A stretch of 64,000 nt of DNA from Dyadobacter sp. CY326 (GTDB taxonomy: Bacteria > Bacteroidota > Bacteroidia > Cytophagales > Spirosomataceae), in the NCBI RefSeq assembly GCF_021390515.1, contig NZ_JAJUXI010000006.1:1-64000 (forward strand), written 5' to 3'. Each line of letters opens with the position of its first letter. Positions within the stretch are counted from its first letter, which is position 1. A program made the position numbers and the translations under genes. Positions 25,707-34,693 of this stretch are shown piece by piece. Under the pieces are notes generated by a model. That model ran no database searches, was not told the origin of the DNA, and was given only the letters and a program-made list of their open reading frames with translations.

Positions 25707-26030
25707 TGATGCTTTCAGACTAATCGATATTTGATTAATAACGCTGAGTAAATAATGCTTGCAGAAAAATGAAAACCTATTGTTGACTTAGAGATGCTAA
25801 TTTTGTCTTGTAGAATTTATTGTATATATGTTGTAGAAATAATCCTCTCAAATATAATGTAATTTGCGGGATACACGAAACATTATTGTAAAATAGTTCA
25901 TATATATTTTTAAGTATTCCTGCCCGTTGTCAGGTTGATTTTCAGACTACATAGGCTCACAACTGACGCTTAATCGTACAGGTTGTAGAAATATTAAACA
26001 GCGAACTCTGAAACGGCGTTTATCATTCAA

Positions 26031-26061
26031 TTTGTTAATATCTGATTATCAACTTAATTTG
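26031..26061 (+). promoter_or_regulatory. Bacteroidota-type promoter
   Basis: TTTG (26031-26034), a 19-bp spacer, then TTAATTTG (26054-26061), which agrees with TAnnTTTG at seven of eight positions. Spacing fits the -33/-7 arrangement of Bacteroidota sigma-70. It lies about 75 bp before ATG 26135. Confidence 0.6.
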
Positions 26062-26134
26062 TCAATACTAAAAACACGTAATGCAGTGGTTCAATATTCA
26101 TTTACACAGGCTTATAACGTATATTAATAAGATC

Positions 26135-26431
26135 ATGAGAAAACTGATATTATCTGCAATGCTTTTAGGTCTGGCAGGAATTATAAAAATCAATGCCGCG
26201 CCCGTGACCATGACTGTTGTTGTGAAGCAAGATAAAGTCGCTGTGCGGCCCGATGATTTGCCCGAAGCTGTTAAGAATGCGTTGTCAAGCGACGCTTATT
26301 CCGGATGGCAGGTTACGAGCGCGTTTTTGGTCACCAGAGAGGACAATTCTCAATATTTTGAAATCAATGCAAAGAAGGCTGAGCAAACGACAGTCATTAA
26401 TATGGATAAATACGGAAAGAAAGTTGATTGA
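26135..26431 (+). CDS. Small exported PepSY-like protein
   Basis: From ATG 26135 the 98-residue protein starts MRKLILSAMLLGLAG, a signal peptide with a probable cut after INA (residue 23). Mature sequence LPEAVKNALSSDAYSGWQVTSAF and YFEINAKKAEQTTVINMDKYGK fits the PepSY-like/BLIP-like family common in Bacteroidota, small periplasmic domains that appear as inhibitors or regulators, often beside two-component systems. The response regulator 130 bp downstream fits that pattern. An ATG at 26081 would place residues ahead of the signal peptide and is not preferred. Confidence 0.78.
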   Translation: MRKLILSAMLLGLAGIIKINAAPVTMTVVVKQDKVAVRPDDLPEAVKNALSSDAYSGWQVTSAFLVTREDNSQYFEINAKKAEQTTVINMDKYGKKVD

Positions 26432-26462
26432 AAGATTTCTGTTAATATTTGTTAGTTCAAAA

Positions 26463-26492
26463 TGAAAAGCCGGAGAATTCTCCGGCTTTTTG
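26463..26492 (+). terminator. Rho-independent terminator
   Basis: AAAAGCCGGAGAATTCTCCGGCTTTTT is an almost perfect palindrome with an AGCCGGAGAA/TTCTCCGGCT stem and a T-run, 32 bp after the PepSY-like gene. Confidence 0.9.
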
Positions 26493-26562
26493 GCGTTTGT
26501 TTTTATAATTTTACGTCCCCCGACTCGTTTATTAGTATTTATTTTTGATAATTTAAATTTCC

Positions 26563-27933
26563 ATGGCTAACCTGCTCCTTGTTGAAGACGATACCACATT
26601 TTCTAAGCTGCTCAGTAATTTTCTCGGCAAGCATGGTCATCAGGTTAAAGTCTGCTCCAATATAAAAGAAGCCAGGGAAGCGCTCAGGACCAATGATTCC
26701 AATGAAGCTTATGAAGTGCTCATGCTGGATTATCGCCTGCCCGACGGCAACTCGGTCGATTTTCTAAAAGCACTCAGAAGCGAGGGCAACCGCACTGCCG
26801 CATTTATCATGACCAGCTTTCATGATGTCCGCACGGCCGTTACAGCCATGCAGATCGGCGCTTTCGATTACATTACCAAACCGGTGAATCCTGAGGAGTT
26901 GCTCATGGTGCTGCGGGAAGCGCTTAACAAGTCGGAAACAGGCAATGTCAAAGCCGCTCCGAAGTCCAAATCCAATGCGAAAGCAGACAAACAGGCATTG
27001 GAATTCATCGAAGGCAAGTCCAAGATTTCTAAACAATTATATGAATATGTCCGCCTGGTTTCCCCGACGGATATGTCCGTGATCATTCAAGGTGAAAGCG
27101 GAACGGGCAAGGAGCACGTCGCAAAATCCATTCACAGACTTAGCAAACGCAGCAGCGGACCTTTCGTGGCCATTGATTGCGGATCATTGTCCAAGGAACT
27201 TGCGGCGAGCGAATTATTTGGTCATAAGAAAGGTGCTTTTACAGGCGCATTGCAGGATAAGATCGGCCAGTTTGAAGCTGCTGACGGAGGAACATTGTTT
27301 CTGGATGAAATCGGAAACCTTGGTTATGACGTTCAAATCAAGCTTTTGCGGGCTTTGCAGGAGCGCATCATTGTCCCGATTGGGGCGACGCAGCAAATCA
27401 AAGTGGATGTGAGGCTTATTGCGGCAACCAATGAGGATTTAATGGTTAATGCTGCTAACGGCGATTTCAGGGACGACCTTTATCACCGTTTGAATGAATT
27501 TAAAATTGAAGTGCCGCCGCTTCGCAAGCGAGGTGAGGACCTGGGCATATTTATTCAACATTTTGTAGAAAAAGCGAACGAAGAACTGGGCCGCAATGTG
27601 CGGGAATTGTCAAAAGAAGTGATGGACGTTTTTCACAAATATGACTGGCCTGGAAACTTACGCGAACTGAACAATGTGATTAAACGCCTTGTGCTTTTGT
27701 CAAAAGAAGAGGTTGCGACGCTGAGTGCTTTGCCGGCAGAAATGATCACGGCAATGGAATATCAGCAAAAACCAACTGGCTCAGACCTCAAAGCATTGCA
27801 GGAAACACATGAAAAGGAAATGATTGAAAAAGTGCTTCAAGAAGTGCGTTACAATAAAAGCAAGGCCGCGAAGCTCCTGAACATTGACCGGAAAACGCTT
27901 TATTACAAAATCGAAAAGTATCACATTGAATAA
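26563..27933 (+). CDS. Sigma-54-dependent response regulator (NtrC family)
   Basis: A 456-residue regulator with three domains. The receiver (1-120) has phospho-acceptor Asp56 in LMLDYRLPDG. The AAA+ domain (about 150-385) has Walker A GESGTGKE at 177, the sigma-54 loop GAFTGA at 224-229 and Walker B GGTLFLDEIG. A Fis-type helix-turn-helix (KSKAAKLLNIDRKTLYYKIEKY) lies at the end. It should activate RpoN promoters on phosphorylation. TATTTTTG (26540-26547), matching TAnnTTTG, lies 16 bp before the ATG. The likely partner is the convergent hybrid kinase, with which it shares 13 bp at the 3' end; regulated genes are unknown. Confidence 0.92.
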   Translation: MANLLLVEDDTTFSKLLSNFLGKHGHQVKVCSNIKEAREALRTNDSNEAYEVLMLDYRLPDGNSVDFLKALRSEGNRTAAFIMTSFHDVRTAVTAMQIGAFDYITKPVNPEELLMVLREALNKSETGNVKAAPKSKSNAKADKQALEFIEGKSKISKQLYEYVRLVSPTDMSVIIQGESGTGKEHVAKSIHRLSKRSSGPFVAIDCGSLSKELAASELFGHKKGAFTGALQDKIGQFEAADGGTLFLDEIGNLGYDVQIKLLRALQERIIVPIGATQQIKVDVRLIAATNEDLMVNAANGDFRDDLYHRLNEFKIEVPPLRKRGEDLGIFIQHFVEKANEELGRNVRELSKEVMDVFHKYDWPGNLRELNNVIKRLVLLSKEEVATLSALPAEMITAMEYQQKPTGSDLKALQETHEKEMIEKVLQEVRYNKSKAAKLLNIDRKTLYYKIEKYHIE

Positions 27934-30461
27934 GCAAGCGCTTTTTCTTCCACTTGCTCAATAACGGCAGCTGCGCTTTTGACAATCTGTTTCATCTCGG
28001 CTGCTGAAACTTTCGACGGATCTTCCCGCAATGCAATTTCAAACTGCCGGAATTTGTTGGAAAGCGCTCCTGCGCCAATCTGCCCCGTGCGACCCGCCAT
28101 GCGATGCATGAGCTCCTGCACTTTATCGAATTCGTTTTGATCAATGTAAACATCAAGATCGGCGACGTCGTTTCTGGAATCTTTTACAAATTGTTCCAAT
28201 ATTTCCCTGAGCAGACTTTCATCGCCAAAAGTCATTTCGTTGAGTGTGGAAAAATCGAGCGCGGGCAAGTTATCAGATTGAGATTCTGTTAATATTGAAA
28301 CATTAGAAGATGAAGCTTCGAGCAATTCAAGCAGCTCGTTAGAATGGAACGGTTTCATTAAAAGTCCGTCAAAACCCATCCCTAGCATCCCTTTTCGCTC
28401 TTCCGGCAGCGCCTGCGCCGTGATTACGAAAAACTTGACATCATCATTTGCTTCCTGACGAAGCCGCTTGCACAGTTCAGCGCCGCTCATGCCCGTCATG
28501 CGCATATCGGTCAATACGAACTTCACCTGCTGGTCCCAGGGGCGGCTAAGCACTTCCTCTGCTGAGGAGAAACATGTATGCGCGATGCCATTCATTTCAA
28601 GAACGGACGAGCACCATTTGAGAATAAACGCATCATCATCCACAAGCCAGACTTTCCCGGCAACGTGATAGTTTCTATTGTGGGTTTCGTCCGGCGCTAT
28701 TTCAATTGTTTCCGCTTTTTTCATACGAACGGTTACAAAAAAAGTCGTGCCTTTACCTAATGTGCTTTTCACTTTAATATTCCCCGACATGCCTTCGACC
28801 AATGCCTTTACAATGCTGAGACCGAGGCCCGTGCCGCCATATTTTCGCGAAATGGATGGATCGGCCTGCTCAAACTGGTTAAACACACGCTGCACCTGAT
28901 CGGGAGACAAGCCTATGCCCGTATCCGCAATTTGGAATTCAATTTCAAGGTCATTTTCACTTTCAAAATTGGTAACACGAAGCACAACTTCACCTGTTTC
29001 TGTGAACTTGATGGCATTGGTCAGCAGGTTATAGAGGATCTGTCGCAGCCGGAAGGGGTCCCCATTCAAATACAGATTTGAAGAAAGACTGTTTTCCATC
29101 GACAGTTTCAGCCCCTTCGAAGTTGCCGTAGGACGCAGCATTTGAATCACTTCATTGAGCAACGGCGTAATCGCAAATGTTCTTTCTTCGAATGTAAACC
29201 TGTCGGAAATGATGCGGCTGTAATCCAGCACTTCATTCACCAGATGCAGCAAATGTTCGGACGCAGAATGCAATGTTTCCAGATCTTGCCGTTTTGGCTT
29301 TTCATCCTTTTTCAGCGCTTCGGTGTAACCAATGATCGATTGGAGCGGCGTGCGGATTTCATGGCTCATATTGGATAAAAACCGCTGTTTGGCCATGCTG
29401 TGATATTCAGCTTCCTCTTTCGCTTCTTCCAACTGGCTTCTGTATTCATTGCTTTTGGAAATATCGGTGAAGATCAGATAAGCAAGCAGCGCAGTCAGGA
29501 AAAAGAATCCTAACATAATGTATTCCAATGTGTTAATGCTGCCGGCAACCAGATTTTTGGATCGTGAACCTTCCAGATTGGATTCTTTCAGCACTTCGGC
29601 TTCCACTTTTTGCATAACGTCCAGCAGCTGCTTCACCAGGGAATTGCCTGCGGAAGCAAGTTCCTGCTCTCTGTCAACAAAACTGGTTGTCCTTATCTTT
29701 TGAGATTTCTCAATGGCATGGACCGCCTCGCCGACCTTCTCAATCGTGCTGTCTTCCAGCGCAACGGTTAATGTGTCAACTTCGACGTTCACTTCCTGTT
29801 TTTGCACCACTTTTGGCGGTGGAGGCGGTGCATTTTTCTTGACCTTTTTTGAACCTCCAAACATCCTGCCGAAAAATCCCTTCTTCTCAATGGCTTGCTG
29901 GGATGAATCAGGCACTTCGGTGTAAACAGTCGTGGTTGTGGTCCTTTTTTCCGTTTTGACAACCGTGCTGTCCGGTTTCAGTTTCGTTGTTGTAATCAGT
30001 CCTGAAATGGATTTTACCTCTTCTTCAAGATCCTTGTTATTGACCAGTTTGGAGCGCACTTTAACATAATGTCCATATATTTTTTCCCGTTGCTGCAGGA
30101 TTTTTTTCATGGAATCAATGCGAATGATCTGTTGCGGATCTTCAATGCTCATAATGCTCAGCGAATCGAGCGTGGCAATCAGCTCCTGCGACTGGGCGAG
30201 GACCTGTTCACTTCTTTCTTCGCCCTTTAATGTGCGTGTATTTTGTAAATGATCAAGCTGGAGAATGTTTTTGAAGATCTTGTTGACCATCCGGAGCTTA
30301 TCGTTCGGGGTCGAAATTACTTCCAGCTTTCCAAGCATATCTTCAAAAGCATGTTTGCTAATGATCCACGAAGCACCCAGGGCAAGCGAAGCCAGGAGAA
30401 ATCCCAGCAAGACTTTTCCCTTGACTGATTTTATGAAAGATAGGTCACGAAAAGCGGACAT
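27921..30461 (-). CDS. Membrane hybrid histidine kinase with receiver and HPt
   Basis: From ATG 30461 it has 846 residues; a TTG at 30488 is less likely. Two membrane segments (about 13-30 and 317-337) bracket a periplasmic sensor of about 285 residues with a coiled-coil character and a Pro/Lys-rich patch (KKNAPPPPPKVVQK). Then come HisKA with His367 (SNMSHEIRTPLQSII), HATPase_c (DTGIGLSPDQ, YGGTGLGLSIVK), a receiver with Asp652 (VLTDMRMTG) and an HPt with His786 (LMHRMAGRTGQIG). It can thus relay phosphate through all steps internally. It likely phosphorylates the sigma-54 regulator encoded opposite. Its 3' end overlaps that gene antisense. Confidence 0.9.
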   Translation of the reverse strand: MSAFRDLSFIKSVKGKVLLGFLLASLALGASWIISKHAFEDMLGKLEVISTPNDKLRMVNKIFKNILQLDHLQNTRTLKGEERSEQVLAQSQELIATLDSLSIMSIEDPQQIIRIDSMKKILQQREKIYGHYVKVRSKLVNNKDLEEEVKSISGLITTTKLKPDSTVVKTEKRTTTTTVYTEVPDSSQQAIEKKGFFGRMFGGSKKVKKNAPPPPPKVVQKQEVNVEVDTLTVALEDSTIEKVGEAVHAIEKSQKIRTTSFVDREQELASAGNSLVKQLLDVMQKVEAEVLKESNLEGSRSKNLVAGSINTLEYIMLGFFFLTALLAYLIFTDISKSNEYRSQLEEAKEEAEYHSMAKQRFLSNMSHEIRTPLQSIIGYTEALKKDEKPKRQDLETLHSASEHLLHLVNEVLDYSRIISDRFTFEERTFAITPLLNEVIQMLRPTATSKGLKLSMENSLSSNLYLNGDPFRLRQILYNLLTNAIKFTETGEVVLRVTNFESENDLEIEFQIADTGIGLSPDQVQRVFNQFEQADPSISRKYGGTGLGLSIVKALVEGMSGNIKVKSTLGKGTTFFVTVRMKKAETIEIAPDETHNRNYHVAGKVWLVDDDAFILKWCSSVLEMNGIAHTCFSSAEEVLSRPWDQQVKFVLTDMRMTGMSGAELCKRLRQEANDDVKFFVITAQALPEERKGMLGMGFDGLLMKPFHSNELLELLEASSSNVSILTESQSDNLPALDFSTLNEMTFGDESLLREILEQFVKDSRNDVADLDVYIDQNEFDKVQELMHRMAGRTGQIGAGALSNKFRQFEIALREDPSKVSAAEMKQIVKSAAAVIEQVEEKALAYSM

Positions 30462-30594
30462 ATTAATTATTGGGCTATGCAAGATCAATTAACGCATTTT
30501 GATTGCAAAAGTTACAATTCCAATGCATCTGTCTGATTTATAACGTGAATATACGGCATTATAAGTCAATTGTTACATTCCCACAGGCACAGAA

Positions 30595-30628
30595 AAAGGC
30601 TGCCCCGAACATGCGGAGCAGCCTTGAT
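30595..30628 (-). terminator. Terminator of the cytochrome/DUF1080 operon
   Basis: On the minus strand AAGGCTGCTCCGC and GGGGCAGCCTT form a stem with a G-T or mismatch near the loop, then TTTTTC. It lies about 43 bp after the stop at 30671. Confidence 0.8.
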
Positions 30629-30670
30629 ATTTGTATTGAAAGAACACACGCTGATGCGAAATGTTCTTGA

Positions 30671-32629
30671 TTATTTGCCAAGGGAATTAATCCAGGCAGC
30701 GATTTTTGCAGCCTCAGCTTTTGGAACTTGTGGCATTGGAGCCATTGGTGTTGCAAAATCAGGCCAGTTTTCTGGCTTGGGATTGTAAATCAAATCAACG
30801 ATTTTCTCATTGCTGTATTTGCGTTTCGCAACATCCTGGTAAGATGGTCCAACCACTTTTTTGTCAGCTGCGTGGCAGGCCAGGCAAGTATTTTTCTCCA
30901 AAAGCGGCTTCACTTCCGCCCAGGTTGGCGCTTTTGCAACAGATGCTTTGCCAGCAGGCGCTTTGCCTTTTCCGTCAGGAGAAACATGCTCTTTTTCAGG
31001 TGTAGTAACTGTCGCAGCAGCTGCACTTCCAGAATTTGCCGAGCCAGAACGGGTCGTTTTCAATTCGGAGACTTTCAGTTTTTCACCGTCAGGAATGTTA
31101 TTCAATGTGTAGTAAGCATCAGCATGAACAAGCGACCAGCTGTTTGTGGCAGCACGCACGCCTTCCAACTGGATTTTATGCACATAATATTGACGAATGC
31201 CATCCAGCACAATCCTTACTTTTTTAGCGTCGTCAGAAACTTTCACACCCACCACTTTCACATCTTTCGTGTCGATAGGAGGACTTCCGTAAACAGGATA
31301 ATGTTTGTATAAATAGCTGCTTACTTTATAAGAATCAAGATCTTCTGCTGATTTGCGATCAACTGGCATCGTGAATTCGATCTCAAAACCGTCAGGCTGC
31401 GCTTTTACGGTGTACATTTCAAATGGCATTTTACCATTCCAAACCAAACGCTGCAAGCCCTGATTCGCATCACCCGCCGAACCCCAGCCACGGTTGGTTT
31501 CACCAACGAACATAGAACCGTCTTTATCAAAAGCCATCCGCAAAACGCCAGACTGGAAACCGCTGCGGAAACCAATGCTCGCGCCTTGATATTCGCCTTT
31601 TACTTTTTCCAAAACAATGCGCATAATGTTGCTTTGTCCCTGATCACCCACAAAAACCTGTCCCGTAAATGGTCCGAAATTGCCTTGCGTGTTGTCCAGA
31701 ATTAGCTCAGAAGTAGAGACTCCGTGCACACCATAAGGCAACCAAACAGCCGGAAGCTGCACCATATCGTATTTTTCTTTCAATTGATAAAGGAATTGTG
31801 GCGCTTCGTTCCCCGTGTTTTCCGGCTTGATCGCGCGTCCTTTGTCATCTTTGTTCTGGCGGTTGTCGCGCTCAGCGAAGAATTGTTTTTCAGTCAGCTT
31901 AACAGGCGAATTTGGCAAACCAGCCCATTTCAAACCAGCCGGGTGGCCCATGAAGCCGCCTTTTTTAACCTGGAAAATAGCGCCTGTTCCCATCCAGTCA
32001 CCCTGGTTGTCTGTGTAAAACAATTCGCCGTTCAACATGCTGATTCCCGCAGGGGAGCGAACGCCTGTTGCGTATGGTTCGTATTTCCCGTCGTTTGTAA
32101 TGTGAAAAATCCAGCCACGGCCTGGGACACGGCTTTCGCCTCTCCACCATTCTTCGTCACCAAATGCTACGTTACCACTCACAAAAAAGCTTCCGTCCGG
32201 CGCCAGTTTCGGGCCAAAGGAATATTCGTGATAATGTCCGGATAATGGCCATGCGTAAACGGTTTCGTAAACATCCGCTTTGCCGTCGCCGTTTTTATCA
32301 ATCAGCTTGGTAAGCTCGCCACGCTGTGCGCAATACAATGCACCTTCTTTGTAAGCTAGCCCCAGAATTTCATGCAAACCGGTCGCAAATTTCCTGAAAA
32401 ATGGCGTGCGACTTGTTGGGTTATCCACAATCCAGACTTCTCCGCGGCGTGTAGAAATAGCCAAAGAACCGTTTGGCATTGTGGTTAATCCGCCTACTTC
32501 CAGGATAATTCCTTCGGGAATGGGCGGGGTGATGATTTTATAAAAGTCTTCTTCTTTCGGTGATTCCTGCGCTTGAAGCATTGAAATCGTTGCCAGAAGA
32601 GCAAAGGCTATGTGAGCAATTTTTTTCAT
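30671..32629 (-). CDS. Exported beta-propeller/cytochrome c oxidoreductase
   Basis: A 652-residue exported protein (signal MKKIAHIAFALLATISMLQA). Residues about 30-440 form a sugar/sorbosone-dehydrogenase type propeller: GGLTTMPNGSLAISTRRGEV, LAPDGSFFVSGNVAFGD, VRSPAGISMLNGELFYTDNQG and GETNRGWGSAGDANQG. An Ig-like region (about 440-530) and an Ala/Pro linker lead to a C-terminal cytochrome c domain with haem site CLACH (Cys582-His586) and a methionine-rich ligand region (TPMAPMPQVP). It probably oxidises a sugar or alcohol and passes electrons to the haem. It is 25 bp downstream of the DUF1080/PA14 gene, which implies oxidation to a 3-keto sugar that DUF1080 proteins can process. Confidence 0.82.
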   Translation of the reverse strand: MKKIAHIAFALLATISMLQAQESPKEEDFYKIITPPIPEGIILEVGGLTTMPNGSLAISTRRGEVWIVDNPTSRTPFFRKFATGLHEILGLAYKEGALYCAQRGELTKLIDKNGDGKADVYETVYAWPLSGHYHEYSFGPKLAPDGSFFVSGNVAFGDEEWWRGESRVPGRGWIFHITNDGKYEPYATGVRSPAGISMLNGELFYTDNQGDWMGTGAIFQVKKGGFMGHPAGLKWAGLPNSPVKLTEKQFFAERDNRQNKDDKGRAIKPENTGNEAPQFLYQLKEKYDMVQLPAVWLPYGVHGVSTSELILDNTQGNFGPFTGQVFVGDQGQSNIMRIVLEKVKGEYQGASIGFRSGFQSGVLRMAFDKDGSMFVGETNRGWGSAGDANQGLQRLVWNGKMPFEMYTVKAQPDGFEIEFTMPVDRKSAEDLDSYKVSSYLYKHYPVYGSPPIDTKDVKVVGVKVSDDAKKVRIVLDGIRQYYVHKIQLEGVRAATNSWSLVHADAYYTLNNIPDGEKLKVSELKTTRSGSANSGSAAAATVTTPEKEHVSPDGKGKAPAGKASVAKAPTWAEVKPLLEKNTCLACHAADKKVVGPSYQDVAKRKYSNEKIVDLIYNPKPENWPDFATPMAPMPQVPKAEAAKIAAWINSLGK

Positions 32630-32653
32630 TATGTATTGAATAATAGGGATTTA

Positions 32654-34498
32654 TCAGAAAAGGATCGAATATTTAACTTCACCGTTTGTAACAGGCACCA
32701 ACAACTCCTGTGTGCCATCGGCGCTTCTGATCTCAGGTTTCACACTCTTGTCAGCCAGTTGAATGTAATAGGACTTGTTATCAACGGCGTAAAGTCCGTC
32801 GGAGATTTTTTCAATGTTCGCTCCGTCAGCCAGTCTTGCCACAAGATCTTTCGCCGGGTTGTTCACTTTAATGATCCTTTCGAAAAACTGATTGTTATTT
32901 ACAGAAATGTAATCTGTCACAGTTGAGCCAAATGCCTGATATTGGAAAGTAGGCACATCCTGATCGTCCAGCACATAACCTTTTGGGCGGTAACCGCTGC
33001 CGGTTGTGTCTGCCTGCCATTTTCCTTTTGCAGATTTACCAAGGATCATGTCATCACCCAGCAATGTTACGCTTCCTCTTGGTTTCGAAGAACCATCGCC
33101 GCGGTCGTGCCACATTGGAGTTGCATCCAGGAATTCACCGCGCCAAACTTGCAAAACAGCGCCTTTGTCCAAATCATAAGTGTAATGCAAATTTGAAGGA
33201 CTGCCCACTGACACCGCGTGTACAACACGATGCCCTTTTTCTTTGCCTTTTTTGAAATCCATAAAACTGCGCGTAACATTGTTTGTTCCGGCAGAAATCA
33301 GAATCGGATCATTCACACCGCCTGCCATTGCAGAGCTTTTAGAATGGTAAGCCACTTCTCTGAAACCAGGCCCATTGACCCAAAGTCCCAAAACCGGACG
33401 CATCCAGCCATCTTTTTTATTGTTGAAAATTTCAATGGTATGATCACCCGCTTTCAGGTTCACTTTGCCTTCACGAAAGTCACTGTTCGATTTCCAAGCT
33501 GCATCGATCACATATTTGCCATCGATTTTCAAATAAGAATTTCCTGAAGCTTGTAACTTGAAATTATATTCACCCTCAGTCGGTGCGTTGTAGCGGCCTG
33601 TATATACGTAAGAGTAATTGTTGTTCTCTTTTAAAATCTCCCAGCTCAATGATTCGGATTTGCCCGTTTCACTAGGAGTCAGTTTGGAAAGATCTGCTGT
33701 TTCCGACAAGTCTCCATAATATGTCTTGTAAGTCAGCTCGGACAGTGTTCCAGGCTTTTTATCAAAATTATTGATAATAATGTTTTTGATCGCCAAAGAA
33801 CCATGGTCGCCCTGAATGCGGATAGGGCCCATGGCCACATCTTCACCCGTTAATGCACCGCGTGTAGGGCCGCTTACTTCTACATTTTCATGGATCGTAA
33901 CGCCGTTTAACACAATCGAAAGAAACACTGCATTGGAAGTTTTCTTGCCGTTTGCATCAAAGCGAGGCGCTTGGTAAGAAATCTTGATGTTTTGCCACAA
34001 ACCAGGTGCTTTGGCAACATTGAAACGGGGCGCATAACCTTCATAACCCTTTTCACCTTCCGGTTTTGAATCATTCCAACGTTCGTAAATTCCGCCGTTA
34101 TCATTGTATTTGGCAGATTTCTTACCCCAGCTGTCGAAAAGCTGCACTTCGTAATTGCCTTGCAAGTAGATTCCGGAATTGGATCCTTTGGTCAACATGA
34201 AATCAAGCTCAATGTCCAGATCGCCGTGTTTGAAATTGGAGATCAGTTCATAGTCGTTGCCATATTTGCCTTTTTCATGTGTACAAGCCAGCACACCTTT
34301 TCCAGGCGTCGTGATCAGCACATTTTCTTTGGAAATATCAGCGGATGCGTTGCCAACGATCTTCCAGTTGTTAGACTTGGTTGTAAACGCACTGAGGTCG
34401 TTAAGAGGGACAGGTTGCTGTGCATAAGCGGATTGCATAGCAATTGCAGCAATTCCACCCGCAAAGAGCTGGAAAAATGAACGGTTAATTTTAAACAT
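32654..34498 (-). CDS. Three-domain DUF1080 (3-keto-disaccharide hydrolase) protein with PA14-like domain
   Basis: A 614-residue exported protein (signal with cleavage after SAYAQ at about 27). Residues 35-245 are a DUF1080/3-keto-disaccharide hydrolase concanavalin-like domain (GVLACTHEKGKYGNDYELIS, KGSNSGIYLQGNYEVQLFDSWG, IRIQGDHGSLAIKNI). Residues about 255-375 are PA14-like (YVYTGRYNAPTEGEYNFKLQ, NSYLKIDGKYVID), which suggests carbohydrate binding. The C-terminal about 220 residues (GYRPKGYVLDDQDVPTFQY) are a domain found with cytochrome c oxidoreductases of this type. It probably cleaves 3-keto-glycosides produced by oxidation. It leads the operon with the cytochrome gene and diverges from a second DUF1080 gene by 195 bp. 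Confidence 0.8.
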   Translation of the reverse strand: MFKINRSFFQLFAGGIAAIAMQSAYAQQPVPLNDLSAFTTKSNNWKIVGNASADISKENVLITTPGKGVLACTHEKGKYGNDYELISNFKHGDLDIELDFMLTKGSNSGIYLQGNYEVQLFDSWGKKSAKYNDNGGIYERWNDSKPEGEKGYEGYAPRFNVAKAPGLWQNIKISYQAPRFDANGKKTSNAVFLSIVLNGVTIHENVEVSGPTRGALTGEDVAMGPIRIQGDHGSLAIKNIIINNFDKKPGTLSELTYKTYYGDLSETADLSKLTPSETGKSESLSWEILKENNNYSYVYTGRYNAPTEGEYNFKLQASGNSYLKIDGKYVIDAAWKSNSDFREGKVNLKAGDHTIEIFNNKKDGWMRPVLGLWVNGPGFREVAYHSKSSAMAGGVNDPILISAGTNNVTRSFMDFKKGKEKGHRVVHAVSVGSPSNLHYTYDLDKGAVLQVWRGEFLDATPMWHDRGDGSSKPRGSVTLLGDDMILGKSAKGKWQADTTGSGYRPKGYVLDDQDVPTFQYQAFGSTVTDYISVNNNQFFERIIKVNNPAKDLVARLADGANIEKISDGLYAVDNKSYYIQLADKSVKPEIRSADGTQELLVPVTNGEVKYSILF

Positions 34499-34693
34499 AC
34501 GTGAAGTAAGCTTGTATCGGTTTATTTGAAACGCCGCGCAGCGAGGGGCATGCGCGGCTGCAAATTACGTGATAAGAATCCAAAAAATCGCATTTAATTA
34601 GGTGAGAACCGCGTTTGTTAATGCTTTATACTTAATGTTGTGCTTTGATATTATTTCAATAGTTATTAGACTAAAAACGATTACTTTTTAAAA

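Noticed and set aside
26540..26547. TATTTTTG before the sigma-54 regulator as a full promoter
   Set aside because: The -7 element is good but no TTTG lies at the -33 distance, so it is noted in the gene entry rather than listed as a promoter.
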